A stretch of DNA of 32,334 nucleotides from JAVXAG01 sp040307645 (GTDB lineage: Bacteria > Bacillota > Clostridia > Peptostreptococcales > Anaerovoracaceae), in assembly GCA_040307645.1 (NCBI GenBank), contig JAWRJF010000048.1:1-32334 (forward strand), given 5' to 3'. Positions within the stretch are counted from its first letter, which is position 1; each line of letters begins with the position of its first letter. The notes under the pieces are model-generated. The model made no database searches and was not told where the DNA came from. It saw nothing but the letters and a program-made list of their open reading frames with translations. Both the position numbers and the translations under genes were made by a program. Of the stretch, positions 21,789 through 29,815 are shown one piece after another.

Positions 21789-22700
21789 ATGGACAAAGGA
21801 TACAAGCAAGGGTTAATAGCAATTTTAAGTTGTAATATTTTATGGGGGTTTTTACCTATTTATTGGCAAAGTTTAAGACCTATAGACTCAATGATAATAA
21901 TTTTTTACAGAATAGTTACTATGGCCATAGTATGTTTTATTATAGGGGTTGCCAAAATCGGAATAAAAGATTTATTTAAACCTTTGTTTGAGAGTAAAAA
22001 ATCTATTTTGATTTATCTAGTGGCCGGAATTATCATTACTGTTAATTGGAGCCTTTACATATGGGCAGTTAATGCAAATTATGTTATACAGACATGTATG
22101 GGGTATTACATTGAACCTTTATTGATTTGCTTGTTCGGTATTGTTCTATTTAAAGAGAAGTCAAATAAATGGAAGAAAGTCGCTTTTGGTATAGCGCTGT
22201 TAGGTCTTCTAGTAATGGTAATTGGATATAGGCAGGTTCCATTAATTGCAATTGCTCTAGCATCTACATTTGCAATATATGCGGCAATTAAAAAAAGTGT
22301 AAATATTAATCCTATCCAATCACTTTTGTATGAAACTATATTCATGGCACCAATTGCATTAATAGCTATTATTTATTGTGAAGTTAATAAAATAGGGGCA
22401 TTTACAGTAGTGGAGCCTTCTAAAATATTTTTGTTAATGCTTGCAGGTCTTTTTACGGCTATGCCACTAGGGCTATATTCTTTTGCAGCTAATAAGCTAC
22501 CGTTAATAAATGTGGGAATAGCAGGTTATATTTCACCTTCGATTTCTCTAATATTAGGAATTTTTCTCTTTAAAGAACCTTTTGATGGAATTCAATTCAC
22601 TGCTTTTGTGATAATTTGGATTGGATTAGTGTTCTTTACTTATGGAGAATACGTTGAAATTAAGAATCAAAATATGGAGGCAATAAGTGAAGGATGTTAA
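21789..22700 (+). CDS. rarD: RarD-like EamA-family permease
   Basis: A 303-residue drug/metabolite-superfamily transporter with about ten membrane helices in two EamA halves. The RarD-type opening GLIAILSCNILWGFLPIYWQ is followed by IIIFYRIVTMAIVC and the conserved NWSLYIWAVN, and YYIEPLL. The second half contains the related MPLGLYSFAANKLPLINVGIAGYISPS and a terminal FVIIWIGLVFF. The ATG at 21789 has AGGAGG 5 bases upstream; the adjacent TTG at 21786 would be too close. Substrate unknown; RarD proteins are annotated as chloramphenicol-sensitivity permeases. The 3' end overlaps the next gene by 14 bases, so the two are translationally linked. Confidence 0.9.
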   Translation: MDKGYKQGLIAILSCNILWGFLPIYWQSLRPIDSMIIIFYRIVTMAIVCFIIGVAKIGIKDLFKPLFESKKSILIYLVAGIIITVNWSLYIWAVNANYVIQTCMGYYIEPLLICLFGIVLFKEKSNKWKKVAFGIALLGLLVMVIGYRQVPLIAIALASTFAIYAAIKKSVNINPIQSLLYETIFMAPIALIAIIYCEVNKIGAFTVVEPSKIFLLMLAGLFTAMPLGLYSFAANKLPLINVGIAGYISPSISLILGIFLFKEPFDGIQFTAFVIIWIGLVFFTYGEYVEIKNQNMEAISEGC

Positions 22701-24654
22701 CCTGAATTTTTTTAGTGTTGCAATAATGTATGTTGGAACAATTATGGGTGCAGGCTTTGCATCGGGAAGAGAGATCTGGCAGTTTTTCGGAGTGTTTGGC
22801 GAGAAGGCATACATAGGTGTTATTTTTGTTGGAGTACTTTTTATGGTTATGGGTATGATGACTAGCTTCATTGCAAGAGAGTTAAATACCAATGATATGG
22901 GAAAGGTAATTGTACCTGGAAATAACCAGAAGATTGTAGATTTAGTTGGATACTTTATGGCATTTATGTTATTCACAGTACTTATAACAATGTCAGCTGC
23001 TGGGGGTTCTATATTCTATCAACAATTTGGACAAAGTAAAATCCTCGGCGGTATGATTATCATAATATTAGTGATAATCACTGTGTTAGGGGAGTTTCAA
23101 AGAGTATCAAAAGTATTTAGGTTTATTATGCCGGTACTTTTTATCATAGTAATTGGAGTCAGTATCTTAGTGATCTTTAAAGATATTGGAGACTCTGGTT
23201 ATAATGATCCAATAAAACCTAGTCCTATGGCAAAAACTTGGTGGCTTGCGGCAATGCTCTATATTTCATATAATATTCTGGCTTTGATTCCCATAGTAGC
23301 TACTGCTTCTGTTAATGCCAAAGATGAGAAAAGTGCAGTTATTGGAACAGGCCTTGGAGGTATGCTTTTAGGTTTATTAGCTTTTGTTCTTGTATGTGCG
23401 CTTCAAACTGATATGTCTTTTTCTCAGGCTCTTGATATGCCTATGCTTGGATATTCTGGAAGAATCTCCAAAATAGTTAATATTATATATACTGTGGTGT
23501 TAATGATTGCAGTATATTCATCTGCAACAAGTAATTATTATGGATTTACAACGAAGATAAAGGACTCTCCGAAGAAAAAGTATATAATTATTACTGTCGC
23601 ATGGGTGGGATTTTTTTGCGGGCTTATAGGATTTAAAAAAGTCGTTGCATATATGTTCCCTGCTGAAGGCTTTTTGGGATTTATAATAATTGCAATGATA
23701 ATAACTAATTTTGTTATTGTTTATAGAAAAAAGCAACAAATAAAAAATGCTTTAAATAATAGATTTAGTTTTCCAGATGGGTGTATTAGAGTTACTGCAG
23801 GTAAAGGTGGAGAATCAATATTAATAGTTGGGAAAGAAAAAGTTGCCTTATACGATTGTGGAATGGCATATTGTAATAAGGACTTAATAAAAAACATAGA
23901 GAAAGAATTATATAAAAGGAATTTAAAAGAAATAGATTATATTCTTCTATCCCATAGTCATTATGATCATGTTGGAGCATTACCATATCTTTTAAAAAGA
24001 TGGCCAAAGGCACAAGTTATTGGATCTGAAAAATGCAAAAATGTTTTTAAAAGTAGTGGGGCAAGAAAAACTATGAAGGAGTTAGGTGAAGTAGCACTTG
24101 CATCTTTTTCTAGTGAGAAGACTGAAATAATAGTTGACGGGTTAAGAGTAGACAGGGTTGTATGCAACAATGATTCAATTGATTTAGGAGATAAAGTTAT
24201 CAAGGTTCTGGAAACAAAAGGCCATACAGACTGTTCGTTAACATATGTAATTGACCCAGACAAAATAATGCTAGCATCTGAAAGTACAGGGGTACTAAGA
24301 AGTAATGGTGTTATTACGACTGCAATACTAAAAGATTATGATATGACTATTGAATCAGCAAAAAGAGCGATGGCATATAATGCTGATTATTTAGTTATTC
24401 CCCATTATGGAATCTTGGACAAGGAAAATAGTATTCACTATTTTCACGGATACATCAAAGCAGCTGAAGAGGAAAAAGAATTTATATTAAATTGTAAGAA
24501 TAAAGGGATGTCTTTTGATGAGATTCTTTTAGAACATGAAAAAAAGTATTGGTCTTCAGAAAGAGCTGAGGCTCAACCAAAAGAAGCTTATATTACCAAT
24601 GCAGAATATACTATAAAGCATATATTGGACAGTTATTTTATAGAATCAAATTAG
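22687..24654 (+). CDS. YkvI-like transporter fused to a metallo-beta-lactamase-fold hydrolase
   Basis: One uninterrupted 655-residue frame joins two proteins that are normally separate. Residues 1 to about 345 are a YkvI-type membrane protein of the APC superfamily with about ten helices, opening with VGTIMGAGFASGREIWQFFG. Residues about 358-645 are an MBL-fold domain: GESILIVG, ALYDCGMAYC, the metal motif HSHYDH (H423, H425, D427, H428), GHTD (H513), SEST in place of the usual GD ligand segment, and IPHYG (H573). The junction (YRKKQQIKNALNNRFSFPDG) has no in-frame start with a ribosome site. The catalytic domain follows a basic stretch and is probably cytoplasmic. GTG start with GGAGG 6 bases upstream, overlapping rarD. 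Substrates unknown. Confidence 0.88.
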   Translation: MKDVNLNFFSVAIMYVGTIMGAGFASGREIWQFFGVFGEKAYIGVIFVGVLFMVMGMMTSFIARELNTNDMGKVIVPGNNQKIVDLVGYFMAFMLFTVLITMSAAGGSIFYQQFGQSKILGGMIIIILVIITVLGEFQRVSKVFRFIMPVLFIIVIGVSILVIFKDIGDSGYNDPIKPSPMAKTWWLAAMLYISYNILALIPIVATASVNAKDEKSAVIGTGLGGMLLGLLAFVLVCALQTDMSFSQALDMPMLGYSGRISKIVNIIYTVVLMIAVYSSATSNYYGFTTKIKDSPKKKYIIITVAWVGFFCGLIGFKKVVAYMFPAEGFLGFIIIAMIITNFVIVYRKKQQIKNALNNRFSFPDGCIRVTAGKGGESILIVGKEKVALYDCGMAYCNKDLIKNIEKELYKRNLKEIDYILLSHSHYDHVGALPYLLKRWPKAQVIGSEKCKNVFKSSGARKTMKELGEVALASFSSEKTEIIVDGLRVDRVVCNNDSIDLGDKVIKVLETKGHTDCSLTYVIDPDKIMLASESTGVLRSNGVITTAILKDYDMTIESAKRAMAYNADYLVIPHYGILDKENSIHYFHGYIKAAEEEKEFILNCKNKGMSFDEILLEHEKKYWSSERAEAQPKEAYITNAEYTIKHILDSYFIESN

Positions 24655-24672
24655 GTAAAATAAAAAAGTAAA

Positions 24673-25584
24673 ATGATAAAAAACTTAAAGAAAACAAGAA
24701 TCTTAATATTAATTATGTTAGCAGTCTTGATATTTTCTGGGATACTTTTTCAGTCCTATAATTCTAATAGTTTGGAGATTGTTAATTTAGCATTAGAAAC
24801 CGAAGATAATCTCTTTATGAGAGCTGAAATCATTATACCAAGTAAAACTGCAGGTGGTAGTATGCCTTTGGTAACAATCGGTCATGGGTTCAAGGGTACA
24901 TTGAATAGCGGTGGGGCGAGAGAACTTGCTGAGAGGCTTGCAAAAAATGGGGTTGCTACAATTCGTATGGACTATAACCACTTTACAGATAAAATGTGTA
25001 TTGAAAAGACAAACCAATATGATTTGGAATCTATGATTGAAGATCAACTTTTGTGTATTAATTATATGAGAAATAATTATAATATTGATGATGAAAGAAT
25101 TGGCCTTTATGCTAGAAGTATGGGAGGAAGGGTTGCCATGATCATGGCTAATAAGAGTCTAGGAGGTATTAACTATAAAGGTCTGGCTCTTGTAGCTCCC
25201 GCCGGAAATGATATTGCTATGAAACATTATATGGGTGGTCAGGACTCTTGGACAAAAATGAAAAAGGAAGCAAAGCTAAATGGCTTTGTTTGGTATCAAG
25301 GGTTAAAGCTTGAGAAAAATTGGTTTGATTTATTTGAAGAATACAATCCTGCTAAGGATGGGAACACCTATAAAGAAAATGTTTTAGTTATATATAATAC
25401 ATTAGATAATGTAGTTACACCTGAGACAAGTATTGAGTGTTGTAAAGCATATAAGAATAATATTCTATATAAAGTGACTACACAAGATGGGCATGGTTAT
25501 GAAATGTCATATGAAAATTCTAAATTGAAGAATGAAATTATGACAGAAATTGTAGATTATTTTATAACCCAATTTGATGTTTGA
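24673..25584 (+). CDS. membrane-anchored alpha/beta hydrolase
   Basis: A 303-residue alpha/beta-hydrolase-fold esterase or acylhydrolase. An N-terminal basic stretch and one hydrophobic helix (about residues 9-26, LILIMLAVLIFSGILF) without a lipobox Cys suggest an uncleaved anchor with the enzyme outside. The oxyanion hole is TIGHGF, the nucleophile elbow ARSMGG has S149, the acid is D245 in TLDNVVTP, and the base is H274 in DGHGYEM. The family resembles BAAT/DLH-type or FrsA-like hydrolases. The ATG lies 18 bases after the fusion-gene stop and has only a poor ribosome site, so it probably depends on coupling. It completes the rarD-fusion-hydrolase operon. Confidence 0.85.
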   Translation: MIKNLKKTRILILIMLAVLIFSGILFQSYNSNSLEIVNLALETEDNLFMRAEIIIPSKTAGGSMPLVTIGHGFKGTLNSGGARELAERLAKNGVATIRMDYNHFTDKMCIEKTNQYDLESMIEDQLLCINYMRNNYNIDDERIGLYARSMGGRVAMIMANKSLGGINYKGLALVAPAGNDIAMKHYMGGQDSWTKMKKEAKLNGFVWYQGLKLEKNWFDLFEEYNPAKDGNTYKENVLVIYNTLDNVVTPETSIECCKAYKNNILYKVTTQDGHGYEMSYENSKLKNEIMTEIVDYFITQFDV

Positions 25585-25588
25585 TTAA

Positions 25589-25625
25589 AAAAAGGGCTTC
25601 GCTGATGCGATAGCCCTTTTTCTTC
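25589..25625. terminator. bidirectional intrinsic terminator
   Basis: AAAAAGGGCT (25589-25598) pairs with AGCCCTTTTT (25612-25621), and inside it TCGC/GCGA extends the stem around a TGAT loop with one bulged T. It ends the hydrolase operon on the plus strand and the Cys-rich gene on the minus strand. Confidence 0.92.
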
Positions 25626-25643
25626 TTCATCACTTTTATTAAT

Positions 25644-26693
25644 TTACCTTCTTGGTTGAGGTCTTCTTGCTGGCGTATTTGCATAATCACAGCACTCGTT
25701 GTCATTGCAAGGATTATTATCATGACAGTAATCTTTATGGTCATGGTGATGATGTTTATGCCTATCGTCTTCGCAAGGATCCACAGGGCAATTTTCTATT
25801 GTATCACATTCTTTAACCTGATTTGGGAATAGACTTGGGAATGTGGTACATATTGCATTATTCTGTGTAGCTGGTTTTGCATATCCCGTTGAAAGGACAC
25901 AAAGCTGCACAGGAACTACGATTTTCTTTTCACATGTTACACAAATAGCAACAATTAAATTTGCAGAGACTTTGCCATCAGGACCTATACATAGATCTCT
26001 ACCGTAATTGTTTGTTGCCAGTCTGGATTCGCATGCTGAATTACAGAATTCTGTAAATCTAGGTAAGAATGCGGTATCGATAGTTGATGGCATACATATT
26101 TCAAAGAAATTGGTAAGTACTAGAGGACATTCTTTTGTAGCGATATTAACTTCTGACCAAATTGTAAAAATAACTTCGTTATTACAACTGTCACATAATA
26201 AAAGATCAATTTCTACGACTACATTTCCTGAAATAGAAATGTTTTGGGTTCCAAAGATTGGGGTTCCCATACATTTATCATCACATTCAGATGTGTCGGC
26301 ATATAATATTTTTTCTGAGAAAGTGCCATCTGCACCTACTACTTTTAAGCATTCGCCTGAACAATTTCTTAAGAAAGATGCACCAGAAATACTGGTGTTT
26401 ACATCTAAGTCTAAATTATCAGGATCATCCACATTTGTTGGGTTAAAAAACCTCTTACATCTAATATCAATAACACGTTTCACTCTATGGTTAGGTGGGA
26501 TATTTGGCTTGAATACCTGGTTATCAACAGAGCGCATACCCTGTAGATTAAAAAGTACGGCATCAAAAACTTTTTGAACGTATATAGGTTCAGTTACCAA
26601 GCTACTTATATCGCCGTCAAATTCACACAAAGTGTTAGCATTACAGCAGTTTTGATAGAGGTCTGGTGTTACTCTTCCACCAAAGCAACTCAT
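25644..26693 (-). CDS. Cys-rich protein with His-rich tail, probable spore surface protein
   Basis: A 349-residue protein with 27 cysteines (about 8 percent), no signal peptide and no membrane helix. The body (about 30-300) is rich in beta-prone segments such as ISISGNVVVEIDLLLCDSCN and ICVTCEKKIVVPVQLCV, with repeated CxxC or CxxxC pairs (CDSC, CVTC, CNSAC, CSGEC). It has the look of a conserved clostridial structural protein rather than an enzyme: no catalytic motif is visible. The tail from about 305 is acidic and histidine-rich (DDRHKHHHHDHKDYCHD) with further cysteines, suitable for metal binding, and ends ARRPQPRR. A full AAGGAGGT ribosome site and a sigma-K-like promoter precede it. 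Monocistronic. A role in the spore coat or exosporium is inferred, not shown. Confidence 0.75.
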   Translation of the reverse strand: MSCFGGRVTPDLYQNCCNANTLCEFDGDISSLVTEPIYVQKVFDAVLFNLQGMRSVDNQVFKPNIPPNHRVKRVIDIRCKRFFNPTNVDDPDNLDLDVNTSISGASFLRNCSGECLKVVGADGTFSEKILYADTSECDDKCMGTPIFGTQNISISGNVVVEIDLLLCDSCNNEVIFTIWSEVNIATKECPLVLTNFFEICMPSTIDTAFLPRFTEFCNSACESRLATNNYGRDLCIGPDGKVSANLIVAICVTCEKKIVVPVQLCVLSTGYAKPATQNNAICTTFPSLFPNQVKECDTIENCPVDPCEDDRHKHHHHDHKDYCHDNNPCNDNECCDYANTPARRPQPRR

Positions 26694-26731
26694 ATTGTTA
26701 CCTCCTTATTTGCTCCATAATCTTTCTTGAA

Positions 26732-26759
26732 TAGTATATGATTTGAATGTAAAGTGTGT
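26732..26759 (-). promoter_or_regulatory. sigma-K/sigma-E-like sporulation promoter for the Cys-rich gene
   Basis: On the minus strand AC (26759-26758), a 17-base spacer, then CATATACTA (26740-26732), an exact fit to AC-N16/17-CATANNNTA. Expected start is near 26725, about 30 bases before the ATG. Confidence 0.5.
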
Positions 26760-26787
26760 TACAATATCTACATCAATACAATATATA
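26759..26787 (+). promoter_or_regulatory. possible promoter for the M16 peptidase operon
   Basis: TTACAA (26759-26764), a 17-base spacer and TATATA (26782-26787) upstream of the small membrane protein gene. The region is A/T-rich, so support is modest. Confidence 0.3.
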
Positions 26788-26801
26788 TCTAGGAGCAGTA
26801 T

Positions 26802-27029
26802 ATGAAGAAAGAAGAAGAAACGGAACAACTTATTAAAGAATATGAAGAAAAAAGAACCGTAAAAACTGCTAGTTTAACAATTGTATTGGTTGTCTTTGCG
26901 GTTTTTATTGTTATATTATATTTTACAGATGTGATTGGATCTCATTTTGGAAAATATGCGGAGAATGTTTCCCTTGCAATTATAGGGGTAATATTAACAT
27001 TAATGTTGTTTAAAAATAAATCTAAATAG
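26802..27029 (+). CDS. small membrane protein of unknown function
   Basis: A 75-residue protein: a charged, Glu/Lys-rich helical N-terminus (MKKEEETEQLIKEYEEKR), then two hydrophobic helices (about 24-42 and 56-70) and a basic end. It has no recognised domain. AGGAG precedes the ATG (with GCAGTAT between them), and the gene ends 14 bases before the M16 peptidase gene, so it probably heads the peptidase-dut-dgt transcript. Confidence 0.65.
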   Translation: MKKEEETEQLIKEYEEKRTVKTASLTIVLVVFAVFIVILYFTDVIGSHFGKYAENVSLAIIGVILTLMLFKNKSK

Positions 27030-27043
27030 AGGGGATACTAGTT

Positions 27044-28294
27044 ATGATAAAACTTAGGAGTTTAAATTCGGGAATTAGAATTATTATGGAAGAAATACCA
27101 TATGTTCAATCGGTAGCCGTTGGAATCTGGGTAAAAGCTGGAGCTGTAGATGAGAATGATTTCAATTCTGGAATTTCCCATTTTATTGAACATATGGTGT
27201 TTAAAGGTACAACCCATAGAAATTCAAGGCAGATAGCAGAGGATATTGATAAAATCGGTGGACAGATAAATGCGTTTACAGGTAAAGAGGCTACATGTTA
27301 TTATGTAAAATCCTTATATAATAACTTTGAAAAAGGCACGGATGTACTGATTGATATGCTTTCTGATTCTCTTTTTGATATTGAAGAAATAGAAAAAGAA
27401 AGAAAAGTAATATGTGAAGAGATAAAAATGACTTTAGATGACCCTGACGAACTAGCTCATGATACAATCACGGAGCTTGTTTTTAAGAATAGCGATTTAG
27501 GGAGGTCAATTATTGGTACACCTAAATCATTGAATAATATATCTAGAGATGTTATGAAAGATTATTATTATAATGAATATTCAAGAGATAATATTGTAAT
27601 TTCAATTGCTGGTAAGTTTGACGAAGAGCAGGTGTGCAGTTACTTAGAAGATAAGTTAATGCAATTAAAAGATAATAAAAACAGAAAAGAATCAATCATA
27701 GGTGAATATAAGCCATCTTATAAAGTGATAGAGAAGGATATAGAACAGTCTCATATCTGTTTGGGAACTAAAGGTTTAAAATTAGGTGATGATAGATATT
27801 ATGCTTTTTCAATACTAAATAATATAATGGGAGGAAGCATGAGTTCTAGACTTTTTCAAAATATTAGAGAAGAAAAAGGTTTAGCATATTCTGTTTATTC
27901 TATGGCTAATTCATTTAGTCATGATGGGTACTTTAACATTTATGCAGGCGTAAGTCATGACAAAATAAATAATGCAGTAAATGGGATAAAGGAAGAATTA
28001 ATACAACTTGAGAAAAAGGGTGTTACTCTAGATGAATTAAATATGGCTAAGGAACAGTTAAAAGGACATTATATATTTGGCCAGGAGAGTGTCGCAGGAC
28101 GTATGTTTTCTATTGGAAAAAGCATGATTTTACAAGGAGTTGTATATACGCCAGAACAGGTGATTAAAGGCATTGATTCTGTTACCTTAGACGATATAAA
28201 TCGTGTAAAAAAATTAATATGCGATATTGATAATTATTCAGCTGTTGCAGTAACTAACAATAGAATTAAACTTGAGGAAATGTTGAAAGGATAA
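27044..28294 (+). CDS. M16 family metallopeptidase (mitochondrial processing peptidase-like)
   Basis: A 416-residue zinc peptidase of the YmxG/MlpA type. The inverted zinc motif HFIEHMVFKGT (HXXEH) lies at about residues 47-51, with the distal Glu in the ERKVICEEI stretch. The C-terminal half contains the R/Y pair region (GGSMSSRLFQNIREEKGLAYSVYS), typical for the catalytic rather than the inactive subunit. No signal peptide, so cytoplasmic. GAGGGG precedes the ATG. The dut gene follows after a single base, so the pair is translationally linked. Confidence 0.92.
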   Translation: MIKLRSLNSGIRIIMEEIPYVQSVAVGIWVKAGAVDENDFNSGISHFIEHMVFKGTTHRNSRQIAEDIDKIGGQINAFTGKEATCYYVKSLYNNFEKGTDVLIDMLSDSLFDIEEIEKERKVICEEIKMTLDDPDELAHDTITELVFKNSDLGRSIIGTPKSLNNISRDVMKDYYYNEYSRDNIVISIAGKFDEEQVCSYLEDKLMQLKDNKNRKESIIGEYKPSYKVIEKDIEQSHICLGTKGLKLGDDRYYAFSILNNIMGGSMSSRLFQNIREEKGLAYSVYSMANSFSHDGYFNIYAGVSHDKINNAVNGIKEELIQLEKKGVTLDELNMAKEQLKGHYIFGQESVAGRMFSIGKSMILQGVVYTPEQVIKGIDSVTLDDINRVKKLICDIDNYSAVAVTNNRIKLEEMLKG

Positions 28295-28295
28295 T

Positions 28296-28727
28296 ATGGA
28301 AATAAAAATTACAAGTAGAGGAAATTTTAAACCTGCTTATGAAACTGAGTATTCTTCAGGGGCAGATTTAAGAGCATATATCGATGAACCAATAACTCTA
28401 AAACCAGGTGAACGAAAACTTATTCCAACAGGGATATCTATTGAGCTTCCTTGTGGTTATGAGGCCCAGGTTAGAGCTAGAAGTGGACTTGCAATCAAAC
28501 ATGGAATAGGACTTGTAAATGGAATAGGTACTATTGATGCTGATTATCGTGGAGAGTTAAATGTTCCACTTATAAATTTTGGAAATGAAGATTACATTAT
28601 TGAAAATGGAGATAGAATAGCCCAAATGGTTATTACAAGATATGAAAAAGCAAGTTTTAAAATTGTATCGGAGTTAAATGAGACAGAACGAGGAACTGGA
28701 GGCTTCGGACATACAGGAGTAAAATAA
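28296..28727 (+). CDS. dut: dUTP diphosphatase
   Basis: Hydrolyses dUTP to dUMP and pyrophosphate, limiting uracil in DNA and feeding dTMP synthesis. The protein has 143 residues, the usual size for the trimeric enzyme. All five motifs are in order: SSGADLRA (1), RARSGLAIKHG (2), NGIGTIDADYRGEL (3, with the catalytic Asp), NGDRIAQMVI (4) and the glycine-rich RGTGGFGHTG (5, at the C-terminus). Its start is one base after the peptidase stop and its stop is one base before dgt. Confidence 0.97.
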   Translation: MEIKITSRGNFKPAYETEYSSGADLRAYIDEPITLKPGERKLIPTGISIELPCGYEAQVRARSGLAIKHGIGLVNGIGTIDADYRGELNVPLINFGNEDYIIENGDRIAQMVITRYEKASFKIVSELNETERGTGGFGHTGVK

Positions 28728-28728
28728 A

Positions 28729-29739
28729 ATGTTAACACGAATAGATTTAGAAAAACGAGAAATTGAGTACTTATCTCCCTTAGCATGTAAATCCATTGAT
28801 TCATTAGGGAGAGAGCTTGAAGAAGAAAAATGCCAATTTAGGACAGAGTTTCAAAGAGATAGAGATAGAATCATACATTCTAAGGCTTTTAGACGCTTAA
28901 TGCATAAAACTCAGGTATTTTTAGCTCCCGAAGGAGATCATTTTAGAACTAGACTTACTCATACTATTGAAGTGTCTCAAATAGCAAGAACAATTGCAAA
29001 AAGTTTAAATCTAAACGAGGATCTTACAGAGGCTATTGCACTGGGTCATGATTTAGGGCATACACCTTTTGGTCACAATGGAGAAATGGTTTTAGACAGT
29101 ATTCACCCTGAAGGGTTTAAACATAATGTACAGAGTCTTAGAGTAGTAGAAGTTCTAGAGTCAACACAGAATAGGAAGGGAATGAACCTTACAAAAGAAG
29201 TACGAGATGGTATCCTAAATCATAATGGACCAGGGATTCCAATTACCCTTGAAGGACAGATAGTTAAAATTAGTGATAGACTTGCATATATTAATCATGA
29301 TATTGATGATGCAATAAGAAGTGGTGTTATTTCAATGGATGACTTACCATTAGGACCAATAAAGCTATTTGGAAGGAGACATCAAGAAAGAATAAACAAT
29401 ATGGTTACCAATGTAATTTATAATAGTGATGGAAAAAATCATATTGTGATGAGTGATGATTATAAAGAGCAATTAGATATATTGCGAAAGTTTATGTTTG
29501 CTAATGTGTATAAAAGTTCAAGGGTAAAAAAAGAAGAGGACCTAGCTAAGGTTGAAGTAGTATTAAGTTCTTTATATAAATATTTTATAAATAATCCTGA
29601 CAAATTGCCTGAGGATAATAGGATAACCATTGAGTCAGAAGGAATTAATGTAGCTGTTAAGGATTATATTGCAGGCATGACAGATAGATATGCATTGGGA
29701 ATTTACACAGATTTGTTTGTTCCTAAGGGATGGAAATAA
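28729..29739 (+). CDS. dgt: dGTP triphosphohydrolase-like HD-domain protein
   Basis: A 336-residue HD-superfamily dNTP triphosphohydrolase, removing triphosphate from dGTP or other dNTPs. Recognised by DRIIHSKAFRRLMHKTQVF, the HD metal site TRLTHTIEVSQIA followed by GHDLGHTPFGHNGE, and DRLAYINHDIDDAIRSG with the distal Asp. It is the short bacterial form without the insertion seen in E. coli Dgt. The ATG lies one base after the dut stop, with no separate promoter, and it precedes dnaG by 76 bases. Confidence 0.93.
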   Translation: MLTRIDLEKREIEYLSPLACKSIDSLGRELEEEKCQFRTEFQRDRDRIIHSKAFRRLMHKTQVFLAPEGDHFRTRLTHTIEVSQIARTIAKSLNLNEDLTEAIALGHDLGHTPFGHNGEMVLDSIHPEGFKHNVQSLRVVEVLESTQNRKGMNLTKEVRDGILNHNGPGIPITLEGQIVKISDRLAYINHDIDDAIRSGVISMDDLPLGPIKLFGRRHQERINNMVTNVIYNSDGKNHIVMSDDYKEQLDILRKFMFANVYKSSRVKKEEDLAKVEVVLSSLYKYFINNPDKLPEDNRITIESEGINVAVKDYIAGMTDRYALGIYTDLFVPKGWK

Positions 29740-29815
29740 TTTTTTTAAAAAAAAATAAAGGAAACAACCCATTTTTGTAGAATAAGAACATAGAAGTGTT
29801 TTTTGGAGGACAAAT

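Noticed and set aside
26008..26577. 189-codon plus-strand frame opposite the Cys-rich gene
   Set aside because: The minus-strand gene has a full ribosome site, a promoter and coherent composition; the plus frame has no start signal and no motif.
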